Positions 8,123-15,836 of a DNA stretch of 64,000 nucleotides are shown here, piece by piece (position 1 is the first letter of the stretch; every line of letters starts with the position of its first letter). Both the position numbers and the translations under genes were made by a program. The stretch comes from Sphaerisporangium sp040683095 (GTDB lineage Bacteria; Actinomycetota; Actinomycetes; Streptosporangiales; Streptosporangiaceae), in NCBI RefSeq assembly GCF_040683095.1, contig NZ_JBFBCI010000014.1:1-64000 (forward strand), written 5' to 3'. The notes under the pieces are model-generated. The model did not search any database. It saw only the letters and a program-made list of their open reading frames with translations, and was not told the origin of the DNA.

Positions 8123-9429
8123 TACTTCGAGACCACCTTGAGCAGACCGGCCTGCATGTCGGTCAGCGCCTGGTCCACCGGCTTGGTGCCGCTGATCGCC
8201 GCGTAGGCGTTCTCCTGGATGACCGCGGTGAAGTCGCCGTAGGCGACGACCCGCGGCCGGGGCGCGGCAGTGTTGATGGAGTCGCGTAGCACCGGCAGGT
8301 AGGGGTACTTCTTCACCAGTTCGGAGTCGGTGTAGAGGTCGGCGTAGGGCGGGGCGGCCGAGGAGGCCTCCAGGTTCTTGCGGGCGTTGTCCTCACTGGC
8401 GAAGAAGCTGATGAAGTCCAGCGCGGTCGCCTTGTGCTTGGCGAACGCGCTGACGGCCAGGTTCAGCCCGCCCAGGCTCGACTTGCCGGGACCGGTGAGG
8501 CCGGGCAGTGGCGCGACGCCGAACTTGCCCGCCACCTTGCTGGAGCCGTCGCTCTTGTTGGCCAGCTCCCACTGATACGGCCACTGCCGGTGGAAGATCA
8601 GCTTGCCGGCCTGGAAATCGCGGCGGCCCTCCTCCTCCTTGAAGGAGATGGCGGACTTGGCGATCGTGCCGTCCTTGAAGGAGTCGGCCAGGAACGCCAG
8701 CCCCTTCCGGGCCTCGTCGGTGTCGACCGTCGGCTTGCCTTCGGCGTCGACGATGGAGCCTCCGGCCGAGTCCACGGCCTCGGCGAAGTTGACGGTCAGG
8801 CCCTCGTACTTGTCGAACTGGCCCGCGTAGCACGACAGGTCCTTGCCCTGGGGCAGCGCCTTGATCTTGGCGCAGGCGTCCTTCATCTCCGCCCAGGTGG
8901 TCGGCGGCTGGACGTGCGCGGCGTCCAGGAGATCCTTGCGGTAGAACAGCAGGCCGCCGTTGGTGTTGTAGGGGACGGCGTAGAGCTTGTTGAAGTACGT
9001 GGCCGTCTCGACGACCGCGGGGATCATCTTCCCGGTCGGGACCTTGTCGGCGGGCAGTTCGTCGATCCACCGGTTGGCGGCGAACTCCGCCGTCCACACC
9101 ACATCCATGTTGAGGACGGTGTAGGCGTCGGACTTGGTCTGGGCGTTCTGGATGAACAGCTGGCGCTGCTGGTCGGCGCTCTCGGGCAGCTCGACGAGCG
9201 TGACCTTCTCCGCCGGGTGGTCGGTGTTCCAGCGGTCCAGCTGCGCCTGTACGGTGCCGGTGGTGTCCTTGGAGGACGCCAGGGTGATCGGGCCGCGATC
9301 CTGCACGGGGGTGGGGGTGGGGGCGCCGTCGGCGGCCGGGGCAGAGGGGCTGCCGCAGCCCGCCGCCGCCAGGCCCACGGCCACGACGCCGGCGGCCAAC
9401 AGTCGCCTGGACGCTGGGGGGTTCCGCAT
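8122..9429 (-). CDS. sugar-binding lipoprotein of an ABC importer
   Basis: An extracytoplasmic solute-binding protein (family 1) of 435 residues that captures the sugar at the membrane surface and hands it to the two permeases. The signal peptide RRLLAAGVVAVGLAAAGC ends in a lipobox with Cys25 as the lipid anchor, followed by a Pro/Thr-rich linker and the binding domain. The ATG at 9429 follows AAGGAGATCACC, a textbook ribosome binding site; the longer frame to 9555 crosses the promoter region. It is the first gene of the operon and lies just downstream of the palindromic operator. Confidence 0.92.
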   Translation of the reverse strand: MRNPPASRRLLAAGVVAVGLAAAGCGSPSAPAADGAPTPTPVQDRGPITLASSKDTTGTVQAQLDRWNTDHPAEKVTLVELPESADQQRQLFIQNAQTKSDAYTVLNMDVVWTAEFAANRWIDELPADKVPTGKMIPAVVETATYFNKLYAVPYNTNGGLLFYRKDLLDAAHVQPPTTWAEMKDACAKIKALPQGKDLSCYAGQFDKYEGLTVNFAEAVDSAGGSIVDAEGKPTVDTDEARKGLAFLADSFKDGTIAKSAISFKEEEGRRDFQAGKLIFHRQWPYQWELANKSDGSSKVAGKFGVAPLPGLTGPGKSSLGGLNLAVSAFAKHKATALDFISFFASEDNARKNLEASSAAPPYADLYTDSELVKKYPYLPVLRDSINTAAPRPRVVAYGDFTAVIQENAYAAISGTKPVDQALTDMQAGLLKVVSK

Positions 9430-9454
9430 GGTGATCTCCTTGATCCCTACACGC

Positions 9455-9472
9455 TGTTTTAGCGCTAAAACA
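9455..9472 (-). promoter_or_regulatory. LacI-type operator of the alpha-glucoside operon
   Basis: TGTTTTAGCGCTAAAACA is a perfect 18-bp palindrome 26 bases upstream of the binding-protein start codon. A perfect AT-rich palindrome with a GCGC centre in 70% GC DNA, ahead of an operon that ends in a lacI gene, is most simply the repressor site. A weaker partial match (AGCGTTAAAC) occurs at about 9602-9611. Confidence 0.75.
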
Positions 9473-9501
9473 AGAAACCTGGAGATGTGCTGGCCCGTCA
9501 A
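9473..9501 (-). promoter_or_regulatory. possible promoter of the alpha-glucoside operon
   Basis: TTGACG at 9501-9496 is a good -35 box. About 17-18 bases downstream lies an AT-rich but poor -10 (around GTTTCT/TTTCTT), directly against the operator palindrome. The geometry suits repression by blocking RNA polymerase, but the -10 is weak. Confidence 0.35.
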
Positions 9502-9610
9502 GAGCGAGCTTGGCAGCGTTACCCAGGAGTTATGCGCCACCGCCGTGGAGCTCACCTCTTGACAGGGTTAACTTGTGAGGTTGATCATGAGCGATCAATT
9601 GTAGCGTTAA

Positions 9611-9877
9611 ACAACCCGCCTGGACGGCGGCTTCCAGATCCGCGACGGCCGCGACACCGCCGCCGCCCTCGGGATCTGGGGATCTCCGCGGCCGCCGGCA
9701 TCGGCGGACCGGACCAACTGCGAGGTCTACCTGCCCTGCCTCACGACCGCCTTCACCCGCCAGAACGCCGCCGTGTCGATCACCAACTTCGGTGACAAGG
9801 TCACCCTCGGCGGCGCCGATTTCGTCCTCGTCCACTCCCGGGTGACGATTGACAGGGTGACCGAACCGGCCGCATGA
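9611..9877 (+). pseudogene. C-terminal gene remnant, unidentified family
   Basis: An open frame of 88 codons without a usable start, ending at TGA. It reads as real protein: DGGFQIRDGRDTAAALGIWG, then FTRQNAAVSITNFGDKVTLG, then ADFVLVHSRVTIDRVTEP. It looks like the last domain of a larger enzyme, possibly carbohydrate-active, but I cannot name the family. The 5' part is missing; the frame meets a stop at 9608. It is one of several decayed pieces between 9.6 and 15 kb. Confidence 0.4.
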
Positions 9878-9959
9878 AACCGGGTGTCCACGCCCCGGGG
9901 GAAGCCCAGCGAGGCGGGGACCCCACGTTGGCGCCGCATCGTGTCCTTCGCTCATCGGC

Positions 9960-10199
9960 GGGGTTCCCAGTGAAGGTCAGGCTTACCATGATCAGTGCCA
10001 CGAGGATCCAGCCGAGCGTGGGAAGCACAAACGAGGGGTTCCCGCCGAGCGGCACACCGCCGTTCCAGGCGTTGATGCTCAGCTGCGTCGTCGCACCGGT
10101 GGGGAGGAGCGCCTTGACCAGCGGCATCGAGCCGGACCCGATGAGGCCGACCCACAGCGACAGCCCGATCGCGCCGAAGGCGACCGGCAGGGCCGTCAC
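9960..10199 (-). pseudogene. membrane-protein gene fragment
   Basis: From a GTG at 10199 the frame encodes two hydrophobic stretches (ALPVAFGAIGLSLWVGLIG and FVLPTLGWILVALIMVSLTF) separated by a Gly/Asn-rich loop. After about residue 80 (GNPADE) it becomes Arg/Gly/Ser-rich nonsense. This looks like one end of an integral membrane gene, cut by rearrangement. The family was not recognised. The 67 bases to the next gene hold no recognisable feature. Confidence 0.35.
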
Positions 10200-10266
10200 T
10201 TGGGCGTGACCCCTACCCGGCGAACGCCGCGCACCCCAACTACACCGACAACTGCGCGGAGCCCAT

Positions 10267-12180
10267 TCACAACATGGTCACGGCTCTGGTGCATGTCATG
10301 ACGGTCACGATGATGGACACCGCGATAGCCGGGAGATACGGGTTGCGGGTTGCCTTATAGACCAGCCGGGTGATGATCGTTGCAATGGGAACAATGGCAA
10401 TCACAATGATTGCCGCGTTGACTGGAGTAAAGACGGCAAAGCCCATTTCGTCCAGAGGCGTATTCCCGGTGGCAACAAAGAAGATATACACAAAGGCAAC
10501 GAGCAAAAGTGCACCGAGGGTATTGAAAACTACGTTTATCAGGAGGTTGACCCATTCCCTCTTGTCAATGCGAATGTAATTGAAGACATTGGTGGCAACG
10601 GAAAGGATAATATAGAAGACCAACAAGAAGGGGAGGTATTTTAGGGATTCAAGAATCTTGTCGGCCTGGAAGGTGTTAAACCCTAGAACCGTCCAGAAGT
10701 GGAAGTCGGTTCTAAAGAAATAGTCAACGAGAAAAACGATGGCGTATGTGGACGCAGTCGCCAGCACGCCAAGCAATACGGTCTTCCAAACCGTACCCTT
10801 CGCTAGAATAATGCCCTGTTCCCGCAGGTCAAGACCCTTTTTCTTGGCGTATGTGCGATAGTTCACGAACAAGATGAAGAGCATAAAAAGAGCACAGACC
10901 AGCGCCCATGCGCCCATGGAGAACGATGCCCCCTGAGCGAAGAAGCTCGGCTTGTGAATGGCGGATACCCAGTAGACGATCACAAAGGAGATCCCGCCGA
11001 ACAGCGCAGCTACAGACATCCCTGTCCACAACCAGATCTTTCCCCCGAGGTCAACCTCTCTGATCTGTACCGGCTCCTTCGCCTTCAATACCCTAAAGGC
11101 TTTGGTTCTCAGCATGACGAGAACGAAGCTTACCAAGAACATGAACAGGCCAATAATACCGATAACGCTGAAGACCGTTTTCCACTGCCAGATCTGATTG
11201 TCATAGGCGATGGGTTCGGGGGCCGGCAAGGATGTGTCGAAGAACTCAAGGCTATCGCTTGCCACGCCTGAATCCATAAGACTCCAAGGATGGATTATCG
11301 GCTCATCGTAGAGGACTCTGATGGCCTCTCTGCCATCGATATTTTCCTTGTAAATAGTATGGCTGTCCCGCTCTTCAAGCCCACTGGGGTCCTTGCCGAA
11401 GTTCAAGAAAGACTGGACAACCTTCTGGTGTAGATAATCGCGGGGAGCACTGACTGTGCCGTCCTCACGCACAACGCGGTTGAACGTGACGTCGTACTGT
11501 GCCGTGATGAGCCCGACATCCCGGCTGCCGAACACATTGAGATAGTCCTTGTTCGATTCTTGAAGAAATGCACCGAACGCCTGGCCTTTGACCATTGTAG
11601 GATCATTGACCACATACAATGCGGAAGCGATCAGATGTTTCTCCGCCGCACTGTCCAGCATCACTGCCATGTCTACGGCAAACGCACCATTTGAGTTTCC
11701 GGTGATGCCGATACCGGATTGATTCACGTAAGGCAACGTGGCCAGATATTGAACACCCTCGTAAAGGCCGTTGTACATGTATTGAGGTTCCGCGGCGTCT
11801 GAATGTCCATGACCGTACATGTCGATGGAATAGACCACATACCCTCTGCGAGACAACTCAATATAGTACTGATCCGGATATTCGCTGTTGAGGCTCCCGC
11901 CATGAGCTGCCACGACTGCGGGCGCGGGAGTGTCGGCCGTCGCATTTTTGGGGATGAAAAGTTGACCGGCCAATAGATGGCCCGACGGCGTTTCCCAGCT
12001 TATTTGCTTTATAGTGACAGAATTCCCCACCGTCTTGATCAAGCTTGCTCCCACCCCGCCGACAAGGCAGAGAGCCAATGCGATGACCAGCATGAACGCA
12101 GGATTTTTCACGGAGAGGACCTTGCTCTTTGCAAACGCTCTTCCCGCCTCCGCAGGAATACGCCCTTCTTTCAGTTCCAT
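10267..12180 (-). CDS. membrane-embedded alpha/beta hydrolase (foreign, low GC)
   Basis: A protein of 637 residues. One N-terminal transmembrane helix (about 28-48) is followed by an extracytoplasmic alpha/beta hydrolase domain with an oxyanion region AAHGGS (91-96) and nucleophile elbow GITGNSNGA with Ser163. Then come about eight transmembrane helices from residue 340 to the end. The architecture resembles uncharacterised hydrolases I recall from Firmicutes (memory, unchecked). It may hydrolyse an ester of a hydrophobic or lipid substrate, but no activity can be assigned. An AGGAAGG site precedes the ATG at 12180. Codon use is foreign to the window. The frame is intact, so it may still be expressed. 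Confidence 0.85.
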   Translation of the reverse strand: MELKEGRIPAEAGRAFAKSKVLSVKNPAFMLVIALALCLVGGVGASLIKTVGNSVTIKQISWETPSGHLLAGQLFIPKNATADTPAPAVVAAHGGSLNSEYPDQYYIELSRRGYVVYSIDMYGHGHSDAAEPQYMYNGLYEGVQYLATLPYVNQSGIGITGNSNGAFAVDMAVMLDSAAEKHLIASALYVVNDPTMVKGQAFGAFLQESNKDYLNVFGSRDVGLITAQYDVTFNRVVREDGTVSAPRDYLHQKVVQSFLNFGKDPSGLEERDSHTIYKENIDGREAIRVLYDEPIIHPWSLMDSGVASDSLEFFDTSLPAPEPIAYDNQIWQWKTVFSVIGIIGLFMFLVSFVLVMLRTKAFRVLKAKEPVQIREVDLGGKIWLWTGMSVAALFGGISFVIVYWVSAIHKPSFFAQGASFSMGAWALVCALFMLFILFVNYRTYAKKKGLDLREQGIILAKGTVWKTVLLGVLATASTYAIVFLVDYFFRTDFHFWTVLGFNTFQADKILESLKYLPFLLVFYIILSVATNVFNYIRIDKREWVNLLINVVFNTLGALLLVAFVYIFFVATGNTPLDEMGFAVFTPVNAAIIVIAIVPIATIITRLVYKATRNPYLPAIAVSIIVTVMTCTRAVTML

Positions 12181-12196
12181 GATTTACCTTCCTGGG

Positions 12197-12218
12197 TCAA
12201 CTGATAGTTGAAACAACT
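12197..12218 (-). promoter_or_regulatory. tandem palindromic operator before the low-GC hydrolase
   Basis: TCAACTgatAGTTGA and the overlapping AGTTGaaaCAACT form three alternating half-sites, ending 17 bases upstream of the hydrolase start codon. Overlapping short palindromes of this kind are typical TetR-family operators. A further 5+5 inverted repeat (GACAC/GTGTC) lies at 12230-12244. No tetR gene is present, so the regulator was left behind or lies elsewhere. Confidence 0.55.
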
Positions 12219-12358
12219 AGCCGCTTACCGACACACAAGGTGTCAGTGACGTTTTACCTGCATACTTCTCTTAGGGCTTGCTAAAAGCTGCGGTGCTATT
12301 CGCAGTACCGCACGGGCCTGTCGGGTCCGTGGGGTCGTCGGATCCGGCGGGTCGCCGC

Positions 12359-13903
12359 TCAGTCGCCGATACGCGCGTTCTCGCCTCGGGACCCGTCTTC
12401 CACGAGCGCACGGACGGTCGCCGCCGCACCTCGTTCGATGAGCGATTCCAGGGCCTCGAGATAGACCTCGCGGAAGCGATCATCCTCGGCGAGATCGCCG
12501 AAGTACTTCCTGTTCGCGATGAAGGCGATCGGGTTCTCGCGCTGTGTGCGCGCGATGCGGACCAGTTCGTCCGCATCGCGATCAACCACGTAGATGGGCT
12601 CGCCTTGCTCGTCCACCCCCTCGGCGTACCGGGCCCAGCTGGCGACGATCGCCGCGGAGCGACGAATATCGCCGCCTGCGCGCAGCTGCTCCCTGATCAC
12701 GGGGAGCAGCCACTTCGGGATGCGGTCGCTGGATTCGGCGCACAACCGGGCCAGTGTGTCCCGGATCGCGGGATTGGCGAAGCGCTCGATGAGGGTCGTC
12801 TTGTAGGCGTCGAGGTCGACGCCGGGGACAGGACGCAGCGTCGGTGTCGCCTCCTGGTCCATATAGTCGCGGAGGAAGGACCCGATCGCGGGGTCCGCCG
12901 TCGCCTCGTGCGCGTACCGATGACCGCTGAGGTACCCGAAGTACGCCATGCCCTGATGGCTCGCGTTGAGCAGCCGGAGCTTCATCAGCTCATAGGGTTC
13001 GACGTCCTCGACCAGTTGCACGCCGGCCGTGTCGTACGGCGGACGCCCCCCGGGGAAGCGATCTTCGAGCACCCACTGGAAGAAGGGCTCGGCGACGACC
13101 GGCCACCGATCGGTGATACCGAACTCGTGCTCCACGAGCCGGCGGTCCTCGTCGGTGGTGACAGGCGTGATGCGGTCGACCATGGAGTTGGGGAAGGCGA
13201 CCTGGTCGATCACCCAGCGTCCGATCTCGGGATCGCGGAGCGACGCGAAGGCCGAGAACACGGTCCGGGCCTTGTCCCCGTTCCCCTGGATGTTGTCGCA
13301 GGACATGATCGTGAAGGGCGCGATGCCGCGCTCGCGACGACGCGCGAGCGCTTCGAGCACCAGCCCGAAGACCGTCTGCGGGACCGCGCCCGGCGCAAGG
13401 TCGGCCTGGATGGCGGGCGTCGACGAGTCGAACGCGCCGGTGACCTGGTCGAAGCTGTACCCACCCTCCGTGATGGTGAGCGAGACGATGCGGACCCCCG
13501 GATCCGCGAGAAGCTCGATCACCCTTTCCGGGTCGTCCGGCGCGAACAGGTAGTCGATGATGCTGCCGATCACGCGGGCGTCCACGCGTCCATCGGGGTG
13601 CTTCCGCACCAGGGTGTACAGGCCGTCCTGCGCAGAGAGAGCGTCGCGCATGGCGACGTCCCCCGGCAGCACGCCCACGCCGACGATGCCCCATTCCTGA
13701 CCCGAGCCTTCCTTGAGCAGCTCGTCGACGACCACGGCCTGGTGCGCGCGGTGGAAGCCTCCGACACCGAAGTGGACGATCCCGGCGCGGACCGAGGCGC
13801 GATCGTATCCGGGCAGCTCCACCTCCGGGTGTGACGCCGCGACCTTCGCCAGTGCGCTTTGCGACAGGGGCGAGGTCTTCGTCTTCTGGTTCTGCTGTGT
13901 CAT
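12359..13903 (-). CDS. mannitol/fructuronate-type polyol dehydrogenase
   Basis: A cytoplasmic NAD-dependent long-chain polyol dehydrogenase of 514 residues (mannitol 2-dehydrogenase family), oxidising a sugar alcohol such as mannitol to its ketose. The N-terminal Rossmann motif is GIVHFGVGGFHRAHQA. The family's catalytic region MKLRLLNASHQGMAYFGYLSG holds the conserved Lys-x9-His type arrangement. The ATG at 13903 overlaps the stop of a truncated sugar permease gene as ATGA, so it was once the last gene of a polyol uptake operon. The promoter end of that operon is lost to rearrangement next to an IS30 remnant, so expression is doubtful. The exact polyol is uncertain. Confidence 0.85.
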   Translation of the reverse strand: MTQQNQKTKTSPLSQSALAKVAASHPEVELPGYDRASVRAGIVHFGVGGFHRAHQAVVVDELLKEGSGQEWGIVGVGVLPGDVAMRDALSAQDGLYTLVRKHPDGRVDARVIGSIIDYLFAPDDPERVIELLADPGVRIVSLTITEGGYSFDQVTGAFDSSTPAIQADLAPGAVPQTVFGLVLEALARRRERGIAPFTIMSCDNIQGNGDKARTVFSAFASLRDPEIGRWVIDQVAFPNSMVDRITPVTTDEDRRLVEHEFGITDRWPVVAEPFFQWVLEDRFPGGRPPYDTAGVQLVEDVEPYELMKLRLLNASHQGMAYFGYLSGHRYAHEATADPAIGSFLRDYMDQEATPTLRPVPGVDLDAYKTTLIERFANPAIRDTLARLCAESSDRIPKWLLPVIREQLRAGGDIRRSAAIVASWARYAEGVDEQGEPIYVVDRDADELVRIARTQRENPIAFIANRKYFGDLAEDDRFREVYLEALESLIERGAAATVRALVEDGSRGENARIGD

Positions 13904-14091
13904 TTGATCGCTCCCATCGCGAGTCCACGGACACGTTGTTTCTGCGCGATCCAGCCCGCCGCCACGACGGGAAGGATCGCAATGGTCGAGGCCGCCGAGA
14001 GGATGGCGAGAACCTGACCCCGGGCGTCGACGAAGCTCGTGAGGAACCGCGGCTTGGTGCGCGCCACGGTCGCCGTGAGGAGATTCACGAG
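13900..14091 (-). pseudogene. 3' end of a polyol/sugar ABC permease gene
   Basis: The last ~60 codons match the end of MalG/SmoG-type permeases: a final transmembrane helix (LSAASTIAILPVVAAGWIA) and the typical tail QKQRVRGLAMGAIK. Upstream of about 14091 the frame loses sense, and the EAA loop and other helices are absent. The stop overlaps the dehydrogenase start, as in intact polyol operons. The rest of the operon was deleted, probably along with the nearby IS30 insertion. Confidence 0.75.
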
Positions 14092-14283
14092 GGGGCTCCG
14101 TCCACGTTGTCCTGCACGTCGCCATAGTTGATCGAGACCGCGGAGTTCGATCCCAAGCGGTGAAGGCAATCGGACCTTTCGGAAGTTCGGCGGGTCAGGG
14201 ACTTACCTGGAGGAGTAGGCGTCCTGCCTCGTTGGGCTTTGACCTTGGCGGTCTCGACGGACAGATCCGTGAGGGAGTGGTCC

Positions 14284-14870
14284 GTGGGGAAGCAGCGTCG
14301 CTCGCTGACGATGGCCGACCGGGAGGAGATTTCGCGGTGCTTCGCCTTGAATCTGGCGAATAATGGTCCCTCGATCAGATCGCCGGGCGTCTCAAGCACG
14401 AGCGGGCCTGCGAAGAGGCGGTGGACACGGTGTCGCACGAGGCGATTTACACCTGGATGTACGCCTTGCCCAAGGGGGAGCAGGGACGGCTCGGCGTCGA
14501 CTTGCGGTCGGGTCGTGAACAGCGAAAGCCCCGCGGCCGTAAGAGATCACCGGGAGCCCGGATTGTCGGGATGTGCTCCATCGACGACCGGCCTGCCGAG
14601 GTGGCAGATCGGCAGATTCCCGGCCATTGGGAGGGAGACCTCGCCATTGGTGAGAACGGGGCAGGCACGGCGAGCGCCTTGGTTAAGCGCAGGAGCCATT
14701 TCGCTCTGATTGTCCCGCTTCTGTTCGGGCGAACGTCCGACATGGTGTGCGGCGCGTTGATCGACACGGTCAAGGACGTGCCCTCCCAGCTGATCAGGTC
14801 GATCACGTGGGACCAGGGGTCGGAGATGGCCGCGCACGCGGCGTTGAGAGGGGCCCACGCGGGCCGCGGT
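14284..14870 (+). pseudogene. broken IS30-family transposase
   Basis: The N-terminal part from GTG 14284 (GKQRRSLTMADREEISR) is IS30-like helix-turn-helix sequence. After about 14360 the sense passes to another frame, where WSLDQIAGRLKHERACEEA and VSHEAIYTWMYALPKG follow, then GHWEGDLAIGENG and SITWDQGSEMA with two acidic residues of the DDE triad. Comparison with the family layout suggests about 85 internal codons are deleted. The C-terminus with the last Glu is gone after about 14860. It cannot be active. Terminal inverted repeats were not found. Confidence 0.8.
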
Positions 14871-14904
14871 TCAGGCGATTTTCATCAGCAAAGCTCACGC
14901 CGGT

Positions 14905-14935
14905 AGTCTGTTCCATGCCCCAACGGCATGGTCAA
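14905..14935 (-). promoter_or_regulatory. orphan MerR-type promoter
   Basis: On the minus strand TTGACC (14935-14930) and CAGACT (14910-14905) are separated by 19 bases, and that spacer contains the palindrome CCATGCCccaacGGCATGG (14913-14931). An overlong 19-bp spacer filled by a dyad is the hallmark of MerR-regulated promoters. No merR gene or target gene remains next to it; the IS30 remnant lies downstream. Confidence 0.45.
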
Positions 14936-15102
14936 GCGGCTCGATCCAAAGAACTCCGAGAAGCGCCGGCTGGGGTTCGGACGCGGCTGTCAGCGCGATG
15001 AATGCAGCACGCTTTAGGCCGCACCGGTCTTCGGCCGGTCACCTGCCTGCGCGAGGTGGCGGGCACGCGGGGCGGTGTGCGGGGACGTCGTACAGTGAGG
15101 GC

Positions 15103-15564
15103 ATGAGTCCGAAGATCGCGACCACGGACGTGGTCGGCCGTGAGCAGCTTCTCGACTTCGCGCGCGACCGTCACCAGGCGATCCTGATCACGCGTCGGCG
15201 GGACGGCGGCGTGCAGGCGTCGCCGGTCACCTGCGGGGTGGACGGCGAGGGCCGCGTCGTGGTGTCCACCTATCCTGAGCGCGCCAAGGCCGTGAACGCG
15301 CGCCGCGACCCGAACGTCAGCGTGGTGATCCTCTCAGATGACTTCGGCGGGGCCTGGGTGCAGATCGACGGCACCTGCGAGGTCCTGGACATGCCGGAGG
15401 CGCTGGAGCCGCTGGTGGAGTACTACCGGGTGATCGCGGACGAGCACCCGGACTGGGACGAGTACCGCGCGGCCATGGAGCGCCAGGGTAAGTCGCTGCT
15501 GCGCGTGACCCCGGTGAGCTGGGGCCCGATCGCCACGGGCGGCTTCCCGGCACGCCTGGCCTGA
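15103..15564 (+). CDS. PPOX-class F420-dependent oxidoreductase
   Basis: A split-barrel flavin/F420 oxidoreductase of 153 residues. The segments AILITRRRDGGVQASPVTCG, VVVSTYPERAKAVNARRDP and WVQIDGTCEVLDMPEA are typical of the actinobacterial PPOX/TIGR03618 group. It probably reduces a small molecule with F420H2 in the cytoplasm; the substrate is unknown. The ATG at 15103 has GAGGG close upstream; the longer frame from 14998 is not supported. A hairpin follows the stop. Confidence 0.85.
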   Translation: MSPKIATTDVVGREQLLDFARDRHQAILITRRRDGGVQASPVTCGVDGEGRVVVSTYPERAKAVNARRDPNVSVVILSDDFGGAWVQIDGTCEVLDMPEALEPLVEYYRVIADEHPDWDEYRAAMERQGKSLLRVTPVSWGPIATGGFPARLA

Positions 15565-15571
15565 CCGGTTC

Positions 15572-15602
15572 CCCGCGGGACGCGGGCGCGCCCTCCCGCG
15601 GG
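15572..15602 (+). terminator. terminator-like hairpin after the PPOX gene
   Basis: CCCGCGGGA (15572-15580) pairs perfectly with TCCCGCGGG (15594-15602) around a 13-base loop, eight bases after the stop codon. There is no T tract, as is common in high-GC actinomycetes. Confidence 0.45.
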
Positions 15603-15741
15603 AGGTAACGCGTGTCCTTACCGGGGAGGTCTTACGGGTCCCCCGGGACGGGTTCCCCCGGATCCCGCTCGGCGGGAGCGTACGCGAAGCTTCCCGTCGA
15701 GGCAGGGATCTTGGACGGACGCGTCGATGCGTGATCGTGCA

Positions 15742-15798
15742 TTGACGCCGCGCACGGAGGGCTCTACGATCCGAAAAACTTATAGGAAACTTTCCTAT
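15742..15798 (+). promoter_or_regulatory. chitinase promoter with downstream palindromic operator
   Basis: TTGACG (15742-15747), a 17-base spacer and TACGAT (15765-15770) make a good sigma-70-type promoter. Twelve bases later lies the perfect palindrome ATAGGAAACTTTCCTAT (15782-15798), across the expected start of transcription. AGGAAA-n-TTTCCT palindromes occur before other actinomycete polysaccharide-degradation genes (my recollection, unchecked), so a substrate-responsive repressor is likely. Confidence 0.65.
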
Positions 15799-15836
15799 GA
15801 GTATTCAGCTCCCCAGAGCAGCGAGTGGAGACGGCC

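Larger units (their letters stand above)
10265..12300. other. low-GC foreign segment
   Basis: Base composition falls from about 70% GC to roughly 50% for some 2 kb and recovers abruptly on both sides. Codons such as AAA, ATA and AGA, rare elsewhere in the window, are common. It contains a single gene plus its upstream control region. No transposase or integrase borders it directly, but the DNA on both sides is littered with gene fragments. Recent transfer from a lower-GC bacterium is the simplest reading. Confidence 0.8.

Noticed and set aside
9599..9614. Second LacI operator
   Set aside because: TTGTAGCGTTAAACAA resembles the main palindrome but is imperfect and far upstream, so it is only mentioned, not called.
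12278..13834. A 518-codon frame on the plus strand opposite the polyol dehydrogenase
   Set aside because: Antisense shadow; the minus-strand frame has clear dehydrogenase motifs.
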